From Streptomyces sp. C10-9-1 (lineage in GTDB: Bacteria; Actinomycetota; Actinomycetes; Streptomycetales; Streptomycetaceae), in assembly GCF_024497955.1 (NCBI RefSeq), contig NZ_JANHKP010000006.1:124001-188000 (forward strand): 64,000 nt of DNA, given 5' to 3'. Below the pieces are notes generated by a model. It ran no database searches, had not been told where the DNA came from, and saw only the letters and a list, made by a program, of their open reading frames with translations. Below, piece by piece: positions 17,416 to 24,713 of the stretch; positions within the stretch are counted from its first letter, which is position 1; each line of letters begins with the position of its first letter. The position numbers and the translations under genes are program-made.

Positions 17416-18000
17416 TCAGCCCGCGACGGCCTCGTAGAGGCTGAACGCCGAGAGCGCCAGCATCAGGCCGGCGGCGACCCTGGTGATCAGCCGCAGGGGC
17501 ACGTATCGCATGAGGGTGCGGCCGCCCAGGATGCCGATGGCGGCGACGGACCACAGCGCGAGCACCGCACCCACGCCGACCGAGACCGGGTCGTCGTAGC
17601 GGGCGGCCAGGTTGGCGGTCATGATCTGGGTCAGATCGCCGAACTCGGCGACCAGGATGAGCATGAACCCCGCCCCCGAGACCTTCCAGAAGGACTGGTC
17701 CGCGGGCGCCCTGACACCCTCCTCCCCGCCGTCGTCCTTCTTCAGCAGCAGCACCAGCGCACCGGCCAGGAAGAGCACGCCGACCACGGCCTGCACCAGC
17801 CGGTGGGGCAGCAGGGTCAGCACGCTGCCCGCGGCGACGGCGAGCGCGACATGGACGGCGAAGGCCGCCGCGACACCGGCGAAGACGTAGGAGGCGCGGT
17901 AGCGCGTGCCGAGCACCAGACCGGCGAGTGCGGTCTTGTCGGGCAGCTCGGCGAGGAAGACCACGCCGAAGGCGAGCGCCGTCACGGTGAAGCTGATCAT
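17416..18000 (-). CDS. GDT1/UPF0016 family Mn2+ (Ca2+) transporter
   Basis: This 194-residue membrane protein has six hydrophobic helices in two homologous halves. Each half carries the family's acidic motif: ELPDKT at residues 18-23 and EFGDLTQ near 118-124. The first departs from the usual E-x-G-D by having Pro. A charged cytosolic loop (LLLKKDDGGEEG) joins the halves. Family members, such as MneA and Gdt1, export Mn2+ or move Ca2+. The role here is supported by the yybP-ykoY Mn2+ riboswitch in its own leader. It is transcribed alone. Confidence 0.9.
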   Translation of the reverse strand: MISFTVTALAFGVVFLAELPDKTALAGLVLGTRYRASYVFAGVAAAFAVHVALAVAAGSVLTLLPHRLVQAVVGVLFLAGALVLLLKKDDGGEEGVRAPADQSFWKVSGAGFMLILVAEFGDLTQIMTANLAARYDDPVSVGVGAVLALWSVAAIGILGGRTLMRYVPLRLITRVAAGLMLALSAFSLYEAVAG

Positions 18001-18065
18001 GGATGGGGTTCCTCGATCGGTCGGGCGCCGCCCCGCCGAGAGTCCCGGGCAGGTTCCAGGGGTCG

Positions 18066-18114
18066 CTTCGGCACGGCAGCGCCATGGACGAATGCATGGG
18101 CACTGCTGCCGAAG
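18066..18114 (-). promoter_or_regulatory. probable expression-platform hairpin of the Mn2+ riboswitch
   Basis: On the minus strand CTTCGGCA (18114-18107) pairs with TGCCGAAG (18073-18066), and the inner arms GCAGTGCCCATG and CATGGCGCTGC also largely pair. The 5' arm reuses the CCTTCGGC end of the aptamer, so the two folds should exclude each other. That is the expected layout of a riboswitch-controlled terminator or anti-terminator 65 bases before the GDT1 start. No clear U run follows. Confidence 0.6.
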
Positions 18115-18212
18115 GTCTCGCTGGCGAACCCCGCAAGGCCGCCTCCGGGCGCCGGCCGGGCACGAGGCCCGGCAGTATGTCGACGTTCCGGCGAAGAGCT
18201 ACTCCCCTTCTG
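18105..18212 (-). ncRNA. yybP-ykoY manganese riboswitch
   Basis: Reading the minus strand from 18212, the conserved 5' block GGGGAGTAGCTC is followed by GTCGACATACTG, a variable G/C-rich stem, and the conserved 3' block GCCAGCGAGACCTTCGGC (18125-18108). These are the invariant parts of the yybP-ykoY aptamer, which binds Mn2+ and typically turns on Mn exporters. It lies ~105 bases before the GDT1 gene on the same strand, an established type of target. Confidence 0.92.
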
Positions 18213-18527
18213 CTCCCACCACCCTACGCGACCGGCCGCGGCAGGCGGCAGCGGCCTCCTCCGCACCCGTGCGGGTCCGCGCCCGCGCGGCCGGCGGGAG
18301 CACCGGCGGCGCCGCGCCCGCGCGGGCCCGCCCCGGCCGCCGGCGAGTGAAGACCCGGTGGCGGGTCCGGCACGACTCTTGATGTGACGTGAACATGTCG
18401 CCACGCTGTTACCCGGCGCCCATCCCCGCGCAACCCGGCGCCACCAGCATGGCCACGCCCCGATACCGCACCCGCGCCCCGACGGCGCGCGGGCGAGGCC
18501 GAGTTCCCCCACCACCGAGGAGTTCAC
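18213..18527. other. divergent promoter region between riboswitch and secreted nuclease
   Basis: This 315-base stretch has no gene. It should hold the promoter for the riboswitch/GDT1 transcript (leftward) and for the nuclease (rightward). A comparatively AT-rich patch lies at 18370-18415 (CTTGATGTGACGTGAACATG). GAGGAG sits 11 bases before the nuclease ATG. Confidence 0.4.
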
Positions 18528-19181
18528 ATGAGTCGTGTCTACGCGCGTGGACACCGTCGCGCCGGCGTACTCGCCGCCGCTGCGGCCGTCGCGGCGGCCG
18601 GTCTGCTGTCGACCGCGCCCGCCGCCCAGGCCGCACCTCCCACCCCCGTCAGCGCCTCCACCGCCCGCAGCTACCTCGGGCAGCTCACCGTCGCCGCCGA
18701 GGGCTCGGGCAGCGGCTACAGCCGCGACCTCTTCCCGCACTGGATCACCCAGTACGGCAGCTGCAACACCCGCGAGGTCGTACTCGAGCGCGACGGCGCG
18801 AACGTCCGGCAGAACTCCAGCTGCGCGGCGGTCAGCGGCAGTTGGTACTCCCCCTTCGACGGCGCCACCTGGTACGCCGCCTCCGACGTCGACATCGACC
18901 ACGTCGTCCCGCTGGCCGAGGCATGGCGCTCCGGCGCGAACAGCTGGACCACCTCCGAGCGCCGGAGCTTCGCCAACGACCTCACCCGCCCGCAGCTCAT
19001 AGCCGTCACCGACAACGTCAACCAGTCCAAGGGCGACAGGGACCCGGCCGAGTGGCTGCCGCCGTTGACCTCCTACCGCTGCATGTACGCGCGGATGTGG
19101 GTGCACACGAAGTACCACTGGGACCTGACCGTGGACTCCGCGGAGAAGAGCGCGCTCCAGTCCGTCCTCAACGGCTGCTGA
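18528..19181 (+). CDS. secreted HNH endonuclease (GmrSD C-terminal/DUF1524-like)
   Basis: This 217-residue secreted nuclease has a signal peptide: basic N-terminus, Ala-rich core and cleavage near APAAQAA at residue ~36. The HNH-type active site is DIDHVVPLAEAW (~residue 121-132), followed by NVNQSKGDRDPAEW with the Asn and Lys typical of the fold. Cysteines (SCNT, SSCA, YRCM, NGC) suggest two disulfides, fitting an extracellular enzyme. Streptomycetes secrete such enzymes for nutrient scavenging. The ATG at 18528 follows GAGGAGTTCAC. It is a single gene. Confidence 0.85.
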   Translation: MSRVYARGHRRAGVLAAAAAVAAAGLLSTAPAAQAAPPTPVSASTARSYLGQLTVAAEGSGSGYSRDLFPHWITQYGSCNTREVVLERDGANVRQNSSCAAVSGSWYSPFDGATWYAASDVDIDHVVPLAEAWRSGANSWTTSERRSFANDLTRPQLIAVTDNVNQSKGDRDPAEWLPPLTSYRCMYARMWVHTKYHWDLTVDSAEKSALQSVLNGC

Positions 19182-19526
19182 CGGCGGGCGCGGGCGGCGG
19201 TGGGGCGCCGTCCGCGCCACCCGGCCCCGCCGCAGCCGGGGAACTCCCGCGGCCACGGCCCACGGCCGCACGTTCCGGATGCGCCCGCCCTCTCCCCCTC
19301 CCCCGTGTCCGGCAGGGCCCCTGCCCCGCACCCGGTTCGCATGCCTGTCCTCCGCATATCCGTGCCGCACGACATCGCGCCCCCCTCCGGCCCCTGTGTC
19401 GTACCCCGCGCGTACGCTGTACTGCTGATCGTGCCGCCTGCGCGCCTCCCGCGGCCCGGCGGCCCTGCCGTCGGGCGGCCCCGGTGGCCGCTCGGCCGCC
19501 TTGTCGTCCGAGCGGGGAGAGTCGAC
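19182..19526 (+). other. 345-base intergenic region before DedA gene
   Basis: An open frame runs through most of it, but its residues are Pro/Arg/Gly-rich with no hydrophobic or family character, so I treat it as non-coding. A possible promoter patch, CGTACGCTGTACTGCTGATC, lies near 19410-19430. Confidence 0.35.
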
Positions 19527-20183
19527 GTGCTGGAGTGCCTGGCCGTGCTGGCCGGTAGCCCGTGGATCTACGCCGTGGTGGGCCTCTCCGTCCTGCTCGA
19601 CGTCTTCCTGCCCGTGCTCCCCAGCGGCGTGCTGGTGATCACCGCGGCCACCGCCGCCGCGGCGGGCAGCACCGCCGGCAGCGCCGCCGTCGCGGGGGCC
19701 GCCGGAGCAGCGGACACCGTGCAGCGGGAGGTGCCCTCACTGCTCGTCCTGGTGCTGTGCGCGGCCACCGCCTCGGTCCTCGGCGACCTGGTCGCCTACC
19801 GGCTGGCCCGCCGCGGAGGCGACCGCTTCGACCGGGCCATCGCCCGCTCCCGCCGCCTCACCCGCGCACAGGAGCGCCTGGGCACCGCGCTGTCCAAGGG
19901 CGGCGGCGCGCTCGTCGTCATCGCCCGCTTCGCGCCCGCGGGGCGCTCGGTGGTGTCCTTCGGAGCGGGCAGCGCCCACCGCAGGGTGGGCGAGTTCCTG
20001 CCCTGGTCCGCCCTGGCCGGAACCGCGTGGGCCTGCTACAGCGTGGGGCTCGGCTACTTCGGCGGCCAGTGGCTGGGCGCCGGCTGGGTGGGGGCCGCGG
20101 TGTCGGTGCTCGCCCTGTTCGCCGCGGGGCTGCTCGCCGCCTACGTCATGCGGCGTCCGGCGCTGACCCGCTCCGCCGCGTAG
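19527..20183 (+). CDS. DedA-family membrane protein
   Basis: This 218-residue integral membrane protein is of the DedA/SNARE-associated family, whose members affect envelope lipid handling, probably as flippases. It has a first hydrophobic segment with PSGVLVITAA, then GDLVAYRLARRGGDR, and the family core FAPAGRSVVSFGAGSAHRR (the usual R-F-x-P-x-x-R region). A pair of C-terminal helices follows. The GTG at 19527 was picked because it follows GGGGAGA and begins just before the first helix. Its 3' end overlaps the convergent DUF2277 gene by 38 bases. Confidence 0.75.
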   Translation: MLECLAVLAGSPWIYAVVGLSVLLDVFLPVLPSGVLVITAATAAAAGSTAGSAAVAGAAGAADTVQREVPSLLVLVLCAATASVLGDLVAYRLARRGGDRFDRAIARSRRLTRAQERLGTALSKGGGALVVIARFAPAGRSVVSFGAGSAHRRVGEFLPWSALAGTAWACYSVGLGYFGGQWLGAGWVGAAVSVLALFAAGLLAAYVMRRPALTRSAA

Positions 20184-20394
20184 CCGCGCCCCGCACCTCC
20201 AGGCCGTCGAGGAGCCGTCCGGTGGCCTCGGCGACCTCCTCGACGGCGCGGTCGAACACCTCGCGGTTGTGCGCGGCCGGCGCGCGGAATCCGGACACCT
20301 TGCGCACGTACTGGAGTGCTGCCGCGCGCACCTCCTCCTCGGTGGCCTCCCCGGGGAGGACGGGCGGACGGAGGGTCTTGATACTGCGGCACAT
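20146..20394 (-). CDS. DUF2277 family small protein
   Basis: This 82-residue cytosolic protein begins MCRSIKTLRPP, the invariant N-terminus of DUF2277. Then come EEVRAAALQYVRKVSGFRAP and a charged helix ending LLDGLE. The function is unknown. Members are widespread single genes in actinobacteria and often annotated as DNA-binding or hypothetical. Stop and tail overlap the convergent DedA coding end. The 207 bases upstream also hold the promoter side of cobL. Confidence 0.85.
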   Translation of the reverse strand: MCRSIKTLRPPVLPGEATEEEVRAAALQYVRKVSGFRAPAAHNREVFDRAVEEVAEATGRLLDGLEVRGAATRRSGSAPDAA

Positions 20395-20601
20395 GCGTCC
20401 AGTCTGCCGCGCCCCCGGCGGCGGGTCGAGCGCGGCGGCGCGCCGCCGGGCACCCGGCGGCCGGGGGGCCGCGCCGGGGGACGCACCGGCGCCCGGCGGT
20501 CCGCCCCGTGAACACGGCCAGTAGAGTGCGGCGACGATCCCCGCACCCGATCCCCGCACCCCAAGAGGGCCCCGCCGGGCCCGCCCCGAGGACCCGACCC
20601 C

Positions 20602-21882
20602 GTGAACGCGAACCCGCCGCCCGCCGCCTCCGCCCGCCGAAGCCCGCCGCCCGCCGCCGCACCCGCCGCCGTCACCGTCGTCGGGATCGGGGCCGACGGC
20701 TGGGACGGCCTCTCCCCCGCGGCGCGGGACGCCCTGCGCGGCGCGGCCGTACTGCTCGGCGGCGCCCGCCAGTTGGCGCTGCTCCCCGCCGAGTGCACCG
20801 GCGAGCGGGTGTCCTGGCCGAGCCCGCTGCGCCCCGCCGTGCCGAGGCTCCTGGCCGAGCACGCGGGCCGGCGCATCGCCGTACTGGCCAGCGGGGACCC
20901 GATGTTCCACGGCATCGGCCGCGCGCTGACGGAGGAACTGGGCCCCGGCGGGCTGCACGTCCTGCCGCACCCCTCGTCGGTCTCCTACGCCTGCGCGCGG
21001 CTCGGCTGGGCGGTCGAGGACACCGAGGTGGTCACCCTGGTGGGCCGTCCCGCGGCCCGGCTGGCGGCCGCCCTCCACGACGGCCGCCGGGTGCTCGTCC
21101 TCAGCGCGGGTCCCGGCACGCCCGCCGAGGTCGCCGCCCTGCTGTGCGAGCACGGCTTCGGGCCGAGCCGCCTGCGGGTGCTGGAGCAGCTCGGGGGGAC
21201 GGCCGAGCGGATCACCGACGGCCGGGCCGCGAGCTGGTCCGCACCGCCCGGCGACCCGCTGAACATCGTCGCGGTCGACTGCCGCCGCGCACCCGGCTCC
21301 CCGCGTCTGTCCACCGTGCCCGGCCTGCCCGACGGCGCCTACGAGCACGACGGCCAGCTCACCAAGCGGCACGTGCGCGCCGCCACCCTGGCCGCGCTGG
21401 CGCCCGCCCCCGGCGAGCTGCTGTGGGACGTCGGCGGGGGCTCCGGTTCGGTCTCCGTGGAGTGGATGCGCAGCCACCCCTCCTGCCGGGCGGTCGCCGT
21501 GGAGCGGGACCCGGTGCGGGCCGCCCGCATCGCCCGCAACGCGGAGGCCCTCGGCGTGCCCGGCCTGCGGGTGGTCACGGGAGCGGCGCCCGGGGCGCTC
21601 GGCGGACTGCCGCGCCCCGACGCCGTGTTCGTCGGGGGCGGCGTGACCGCCCCGGGGCTGCTGGACGCCTGCTGGGACGCCCTCCCGCCCGGCGGGCGGC
21701 TCGTCGCCAACACCGTGACCCTGGAGTCCGAGGCGGTGCTGGCGGCCCGTCACCGCGCCCACGGCGGCGAACTCGTCCGCCTGGCGGTCTCCCACGCGGT
21801 GCCCGTCGGCGGCTTCACCGGCTGGCGCCAGGCCATGCCGGTCACCCAGTGGTCCCACACCAAGTCCGGAGAGACGTCGTGA
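20602..21882 (+). CDS. cobL: precorrin-6B C5,15-methyltransferase (decarboxylating), CobL/CbiET
   Basis: This 426-residue bifunctional enzyme of the corrin pathway adds methyl groups at C5 and C15 and removes the C12 acetate carboxyl. The N-terminal half (~residues 22-225) is the CbiE-type tetrapyrrole methylase (VTVVGIGADGWDGLS, LASGDPMFHGIG). The C-terminal half (~240-426) is the CbiT-type Rossmann methylase with WDVGGGSGSVSVEW. The GTG start at 20602 is preceded by a Pro/Ala-rich 20-residue lead. The stop overlaps cobM by GTGA. A -10-like TAGAGT lies at 20522-20527. Confidence 0.92.
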   Translation: MNANPPPAASARRSPPPAAAPAAVTVVGIGADGWDGLSPAARDALRGAAVLLGGARQLALLPAECTGERVSWPSPLRPAVPRLLAEHAGRRIAVLASGDPMFHGIGRALTEELGPGGLHVLPHPSSVSYACARLGWAVEDTEVVTLVGRPAARLAAALHDGRRVLVLSAGPGTPAEVAALLCEHGFGPSRLRVLEQLGGTAERITDGRAASWSAPPGDPLNIVAVDCRRAPGSPRLSTVPGLPDGAYEHDGQLTKRHVRAATLAALAPAPGELLWDVGGGSGSVSVEWMRSHPSCRAVAVERDPVRAARIARNAEALGVPGLRVVTGAAPGALGGLPRPDAVFVGGGVTAPGLLDACWDALPPGGRLVANTVTLESEAVLAARHRAHGGELVRLAVSHAVPVGGFTGWRQAMPVTQWSHTKSGETS

Positions 21883-22628
21883 CCGTGTACTTCATCGGGG
21901 CGGGCCCGGGGGCCGCCGACCTGATCACGGTGCGCGGTGCGCGCACCCTCGCCTCCTGCGGCGTCTGCCTGTACGCGGGGTCGCTGGTCCCCCGCGAACT
22001 GCTCGCGGAGTGCCCGCCGGACGCCCGGCTGGTCGACACCGCGCGCCTCGACCTGGACACCATCACCGCGGAGCTGGTCCGCGCGCACGGGGAGGGCCAC
22101 GACGTCGCGCGGCTGCACTCGGGGGACCCGTCGGTCTTCAGTGCCGTCGCCGAGCAGATGCGCCGTCTCGACGCCGCGGGCGTGCCCTACGAGGTCGTGC
22201 CGGGCGTGCCCGCCTTCGCCGCGGCGGCCGCGGCGCTGAAGCGGGAGCTGACGGTCCCGACGGTCGGCCAGACCGTCATCCTGACCCGCGTCGCGCAGCA
22301 GGCGACACCGATGCCCGAGGGCGAGGACCTGGCGACCCTCGGCCGCAGCGGGGCCCTGCTGGTGCTGCACCTCGCCGCGCGCTACGCGGACCGGGTGGTC
22401 GAGGAGCTGCTGCCGCACTACGGGGCGGACTGCCCGGCCGCGGTGGTCGCGATGGCGAGCCGCCCCGAGGAACTGGTGCTGCGCGGGACCCTGGCCGACA
22501 TCGCCTCACGGGTGAAGGAGGCGGGCGTGGTCCGCACCGCGGTGATCATCGTGGGGCGCACCCTGGCCGCCACCCAGTTCCGCGACAGCCACCTGTACTC
22601 GGCGGACCGCGAGCGGCACGACTGCTGA
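21879..22628 (+). CDS. cobM: precorrin-4 C11-methyltransferase
   Basis: This 249-residue class III tetrapyrrole methylase methylates C11 of precorrin-4. It has the family's GAGPGAADLITVRG loop at the N-terminus, LHSGDPSVFSA around residue 80-90 and the mid-chain EVVPGVPAFAAAAA. The ending IIVGRTLAATQFRDSHLYS is typical of CobM/CbiF. It is co-translated with cobL through a 4-base overlap. It is followed by a terminator stem and the convergent cbiD. Confidence 0.92.
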   Translation: MTVYFIGAGPGAADLITVRGARTLASCGVCLYAGSLVPRELLAECPPDARLVDTARLDLDTITAELVRAHGEGHDVARLHSGDPSVFSAVAEQMRRLDAAGVPYEVVPGVPAFAAAAAALKRELTVPTVGQTVILTRVAQQATPMPEGEDLATLGRSGALLVLHLAARYADRVVEELLPHYGADCPAAVVAMASRPEELVLRGTLADIASRVKEAGVVRTAVIIVGRTLAATQFRDSHLYSADRERHDC

Positions 22629-22655
22629 CCCGCGCGGGCCGGGAGGCCCGGGGGC

Positions 22656-22696
22656 GGGCGCGGGATGGCCGGGCTCCGGGCGGGCCTCCCGCGCCC
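22656..22696. terminator. convergent hairpin between cobM and cbiD
   Basis: GGGCGCGGGA (22656-22665) pairs with TCCCGCGCCC (22687-22696). The enclosed bases can also pair internally. It lies in the 71-base gap between the convergent genes and overlaps the cbiD gap edge. Confidence 0.5.
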
Positions 22697-22699
22697 GGT

Positions 22700-23830
22700 T
22701 CAGCCGACCGGGGAGCGCCCGACGACGGTGCCCGCGCGGTCGATGCACACCACGTCCACGGCCACCGGCGCCCCGCGCAGGACGGCCAGGGCCTGGTCCC
22801 GGGCCTCCACCGCGACCAGGTCGCCGAGCGGCACGCCCGCCGCGGCGCACGACTGGAGCGCGGCGAGCCCCGTGTTGGCCCCGGCGACGGCGTCCGCGAG
22901 CGCGCGGTCCGCGCCGCCGCGGACCGCGAGTTCGGCGAGGAAGCCCTTGTCGACCTGCGAGCGGGCCGAGTGGAGGTCCAGGTGCCCGGCCGCGAGCTTG
23001 GAGAGCTTCGCGAACCCGCCGCAGACGGTGAGCCGTGCCACGGGATGGCGCCGCAGGTACTTCAGCACGGCCCCGGCGAAGTCGCCCATGTCCAGCAGGG
23101 CGTCCTGCGGCAGCCCGTAGAGGGAGGCCACCGTCCGCTCCGAGGTGGAGCCGGTGCAGCCGGCGACATGGGTGCGTCCGGCGGCGCGGGCGACGTCGAC
23201 GCCCCGGCGGATGGAGTCGATCCACGCCGAGCACGAGTAGGGGACCACGACACCGGTCGTGCCGAGGACGGACAGTCCGCCGAGGATGCCCAGCCGGGGG
23301 TTCCAGGTGGAGCGGGCGATCTCCGCGCCGTGGTCGATGGAGACGGTCACCTCGACGTCGCCCGTGCCGCCGTGGCGTTCGGCCACGGCGGCGACGTGCT
23401 CCCGCATCATCCGGCGCGGCACGGGGTTGATCGCGGGCTCCCCGACGTCCAGGGGCAGCCCGGGGCGGGTGACCGTGCCGACGCCGTCCCCTCCGCGGAA
23501 GACGACTCCCGATCCTGCGGGCAGGGGGCGGACCTCGGCCCGGACCAGGGCCCCGTGGGTCACGTCCGGGTCGTCGCCCGCGTCCTTGACCACGCCCGCC
23601 ATGGCCGCGGACCCGGGTGCCAGCCTCTCCGCGGCGAGGGCGAAGGACGGTGTCTGGCCCCTGGGCAGGGTGATCGTCACCGGGTCGGGGAAGTCCCCGG
23701 TCAGCAGGGCCGTGTACGCGGCGGTCGTGGCCGCGGTGGCGCAGGCGCCGGTCGTCCACCCGGGCCGCAGACCGGTGTGCTTGAGTTGGGCCTCGCGCCC
23801 GCCCCCGCCGGGGCCGCCCGACTCACCCAT
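22700..23830 (-). CDS. cbiD: cobalt-precorrin-5B C1-methyltransferase CbiD
   Basis: This 376-residue enzyme methylates C1 in the corrin ring. Family landmarks are GWTTGACATAATTAA near the N-terminus, VVVPYSCSAWIDSIRRG in the middle and VCGGFAKLSKLAAGHLDLHS. I take the ATG at 23830. An in-frame GTG at 23893 would add 21 residues but would run into the divergent cobK gene. The two starts are head to head with only 11 bases between them, so the promoters must overlap coding DNA or the transcripts start inside the neighbour. CbiD is the anaerobic-type name; it occurs here with aerobic-type genes. Confidence 0.9.
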   Translation of the reverse strand: MGESGGPGGGGREAQLKHTGLRPGWTTGACATAATTAAYTALLTGDFPDPVTITLPRGQTPSFALAAERLAPGSAAMAGVVKDAGDDPDVTHGALVRAEVRPLPAGSGVVFRGGDGVGTVTRPGLPLDVGEPAINPVPRRMMREHVAAVAERHGGTGDVEVTVSIDHGAEIARSTWNPRLGILGGLSVLGTTGVVVPYSCSAWIDSIRRGVDVARAAGRTHVAGCTGSTSERTVASLYGLPQDALLDMGDFAGAVLKYLRRHPVARLTVCGGFAKLSKLAAGHLDLHSARSQVDKGFLAELAVRGGADRALADAVAGANTGLAALQSCAAAGVPLGDLVAVEARDQALAVLRGAPVAVDVVCIDRAGTVVGRSPVG

Positions 23831-23841
23831 GGAGGGATCCC

Positions 23842-24648
23842 ATGCCGACGGAGGCACGGCAGGACCCGAGCCCGCATCCGGACCCCGGTGCACGGCGGCC
23901 GGGGCGCCCGGGGCACGTCCTGGTGCTCGGCGGCACGGGTGAGGGCCGCCGCCTGGCGGAGCTGCTGCACACGGGCGGGGTGCGGGTCACCAGCAGCCTG
24001 GCCGGGCGGGTCGCCGCACCCCGCACGCCACCGGGCGAGGTGCGCGTCGGCGGGTTCGGCGGGCCCGCCGGTCTGGCCGACTGGCTCCGTGAGCACGCCG
24101 TGGACGCGGTCATCGACGCCACCCATCCTTTCGCGAGTGCGATCAGCTTCCATGCGGCCCTGGCCGCCGCCGAGGCCCATGTTCCCCTGCTGGGGCTGCG
24201 CCGGCCCGGCTGGGCCCCGGCCGAGGGGGACGACTGGCACCCGGTCGGGTCCCTGGAGGAGGCGGCGCGGGCGGTCCCCGGCCTCGGCGGCAGGGTGTTC
24301 CTGACCACCGGGCGCATGGGACTGGCCGCGTTCGCCTCCGTGGAGGCGGCCTGGTTCCTGGTCCGCTCCGTGGACCCGCCGGAGGGGGACCGCCCGCCGC
24401 GGATGCGGCTGCTGCTGGACCGGGGGCCGTTCACCCTGGACGGCGAGCGGGAGGTACTGCGCCGCCACCGGATCGACGTCCTGGTCACCAAGGACAGCGG
24501 GGGCGCGGCGACGGCGCCGAAGCTGGCCGCCGCCCGGGAGGCGGGCGTCCCCGTGGTCATCGTGCGCCGGCCGCCGGTGCCGGAGGGGGTGGAGGTGGTC
24601 CCGGGGCCGCCGGAGGCGGCCGCCTGGGCCCGGGAGGTCCTCGGCTGA
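23842..24648 (+). CDS. cobK: precorrin-6A reductase
   Basis: This 268-residue NADPH-dependent reductase of precorrin-6A has VLVLGGTGEGRRLAELL near residues 26-42, the Rossmann dinucleotide loop. DATHPFASAISFHA is the family's conserved DATHPFA motif. FLTTGRMGLAAFA, the central LLLDRGPF and VTKDSGGAATAPKLAAA follow. The first ~24 residues are Pro/Arg-rich. GGAGGG lies 6 bases before ATG. It is alone on the plus strand between cbiD and the convergent cobIJ. Confidence 0.92.
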   Translation: MPTEARQDPSPHPDPGARRPGRPGHVLVLGGTGEGRRLAELLHTGGVRVTSSLAGRVAAPRTPPGEVRVGGFGGPAGLADWLREHAVDAVIDATHPFASAISFHAALAAAEAHVPLLGLRRPGWAPAEGDDWHPVGSLEEAARAVPGLGGRVFLTTGRMGLAAFASVEAAWFLVRSVDPPEGDRPPRMRLLLDRGPFTLDGEREVLRRHRIDVLVTKDSGGAATAPKLAAAREAGVPVVIVRRPPVPEGVEVVPGPPEAAAWAREVLG

Positions 24649-24660
24649 GGCGACCCGCCC

Positions 24661-24698
24661 CGGGAGCAGGCCGGGCGGGCCCTCCCCGCCCGCTCCGG
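24661..24698. terminator. convergent hairpin between cobK and cobIJ
   Basis: The core is CGGGCGGG (24672-24679) with CCCGCCCG (24685-24692), inside a longer imperfect GGAGC/GCTCC pairing. It fills the 65-base convergent gap. Confidence 0.5.
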
Positions 24699-24713
24699 GC
24701 GCGGCGCGGGACC

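Noticed and set aside
19200..19526. N-terminal extension of the DedA-like protein
   Set aside because: The extension is Pro/Arg-rich with no homology-like pattern, while GTG 19527 has a ribosome site and begins at the first helix.
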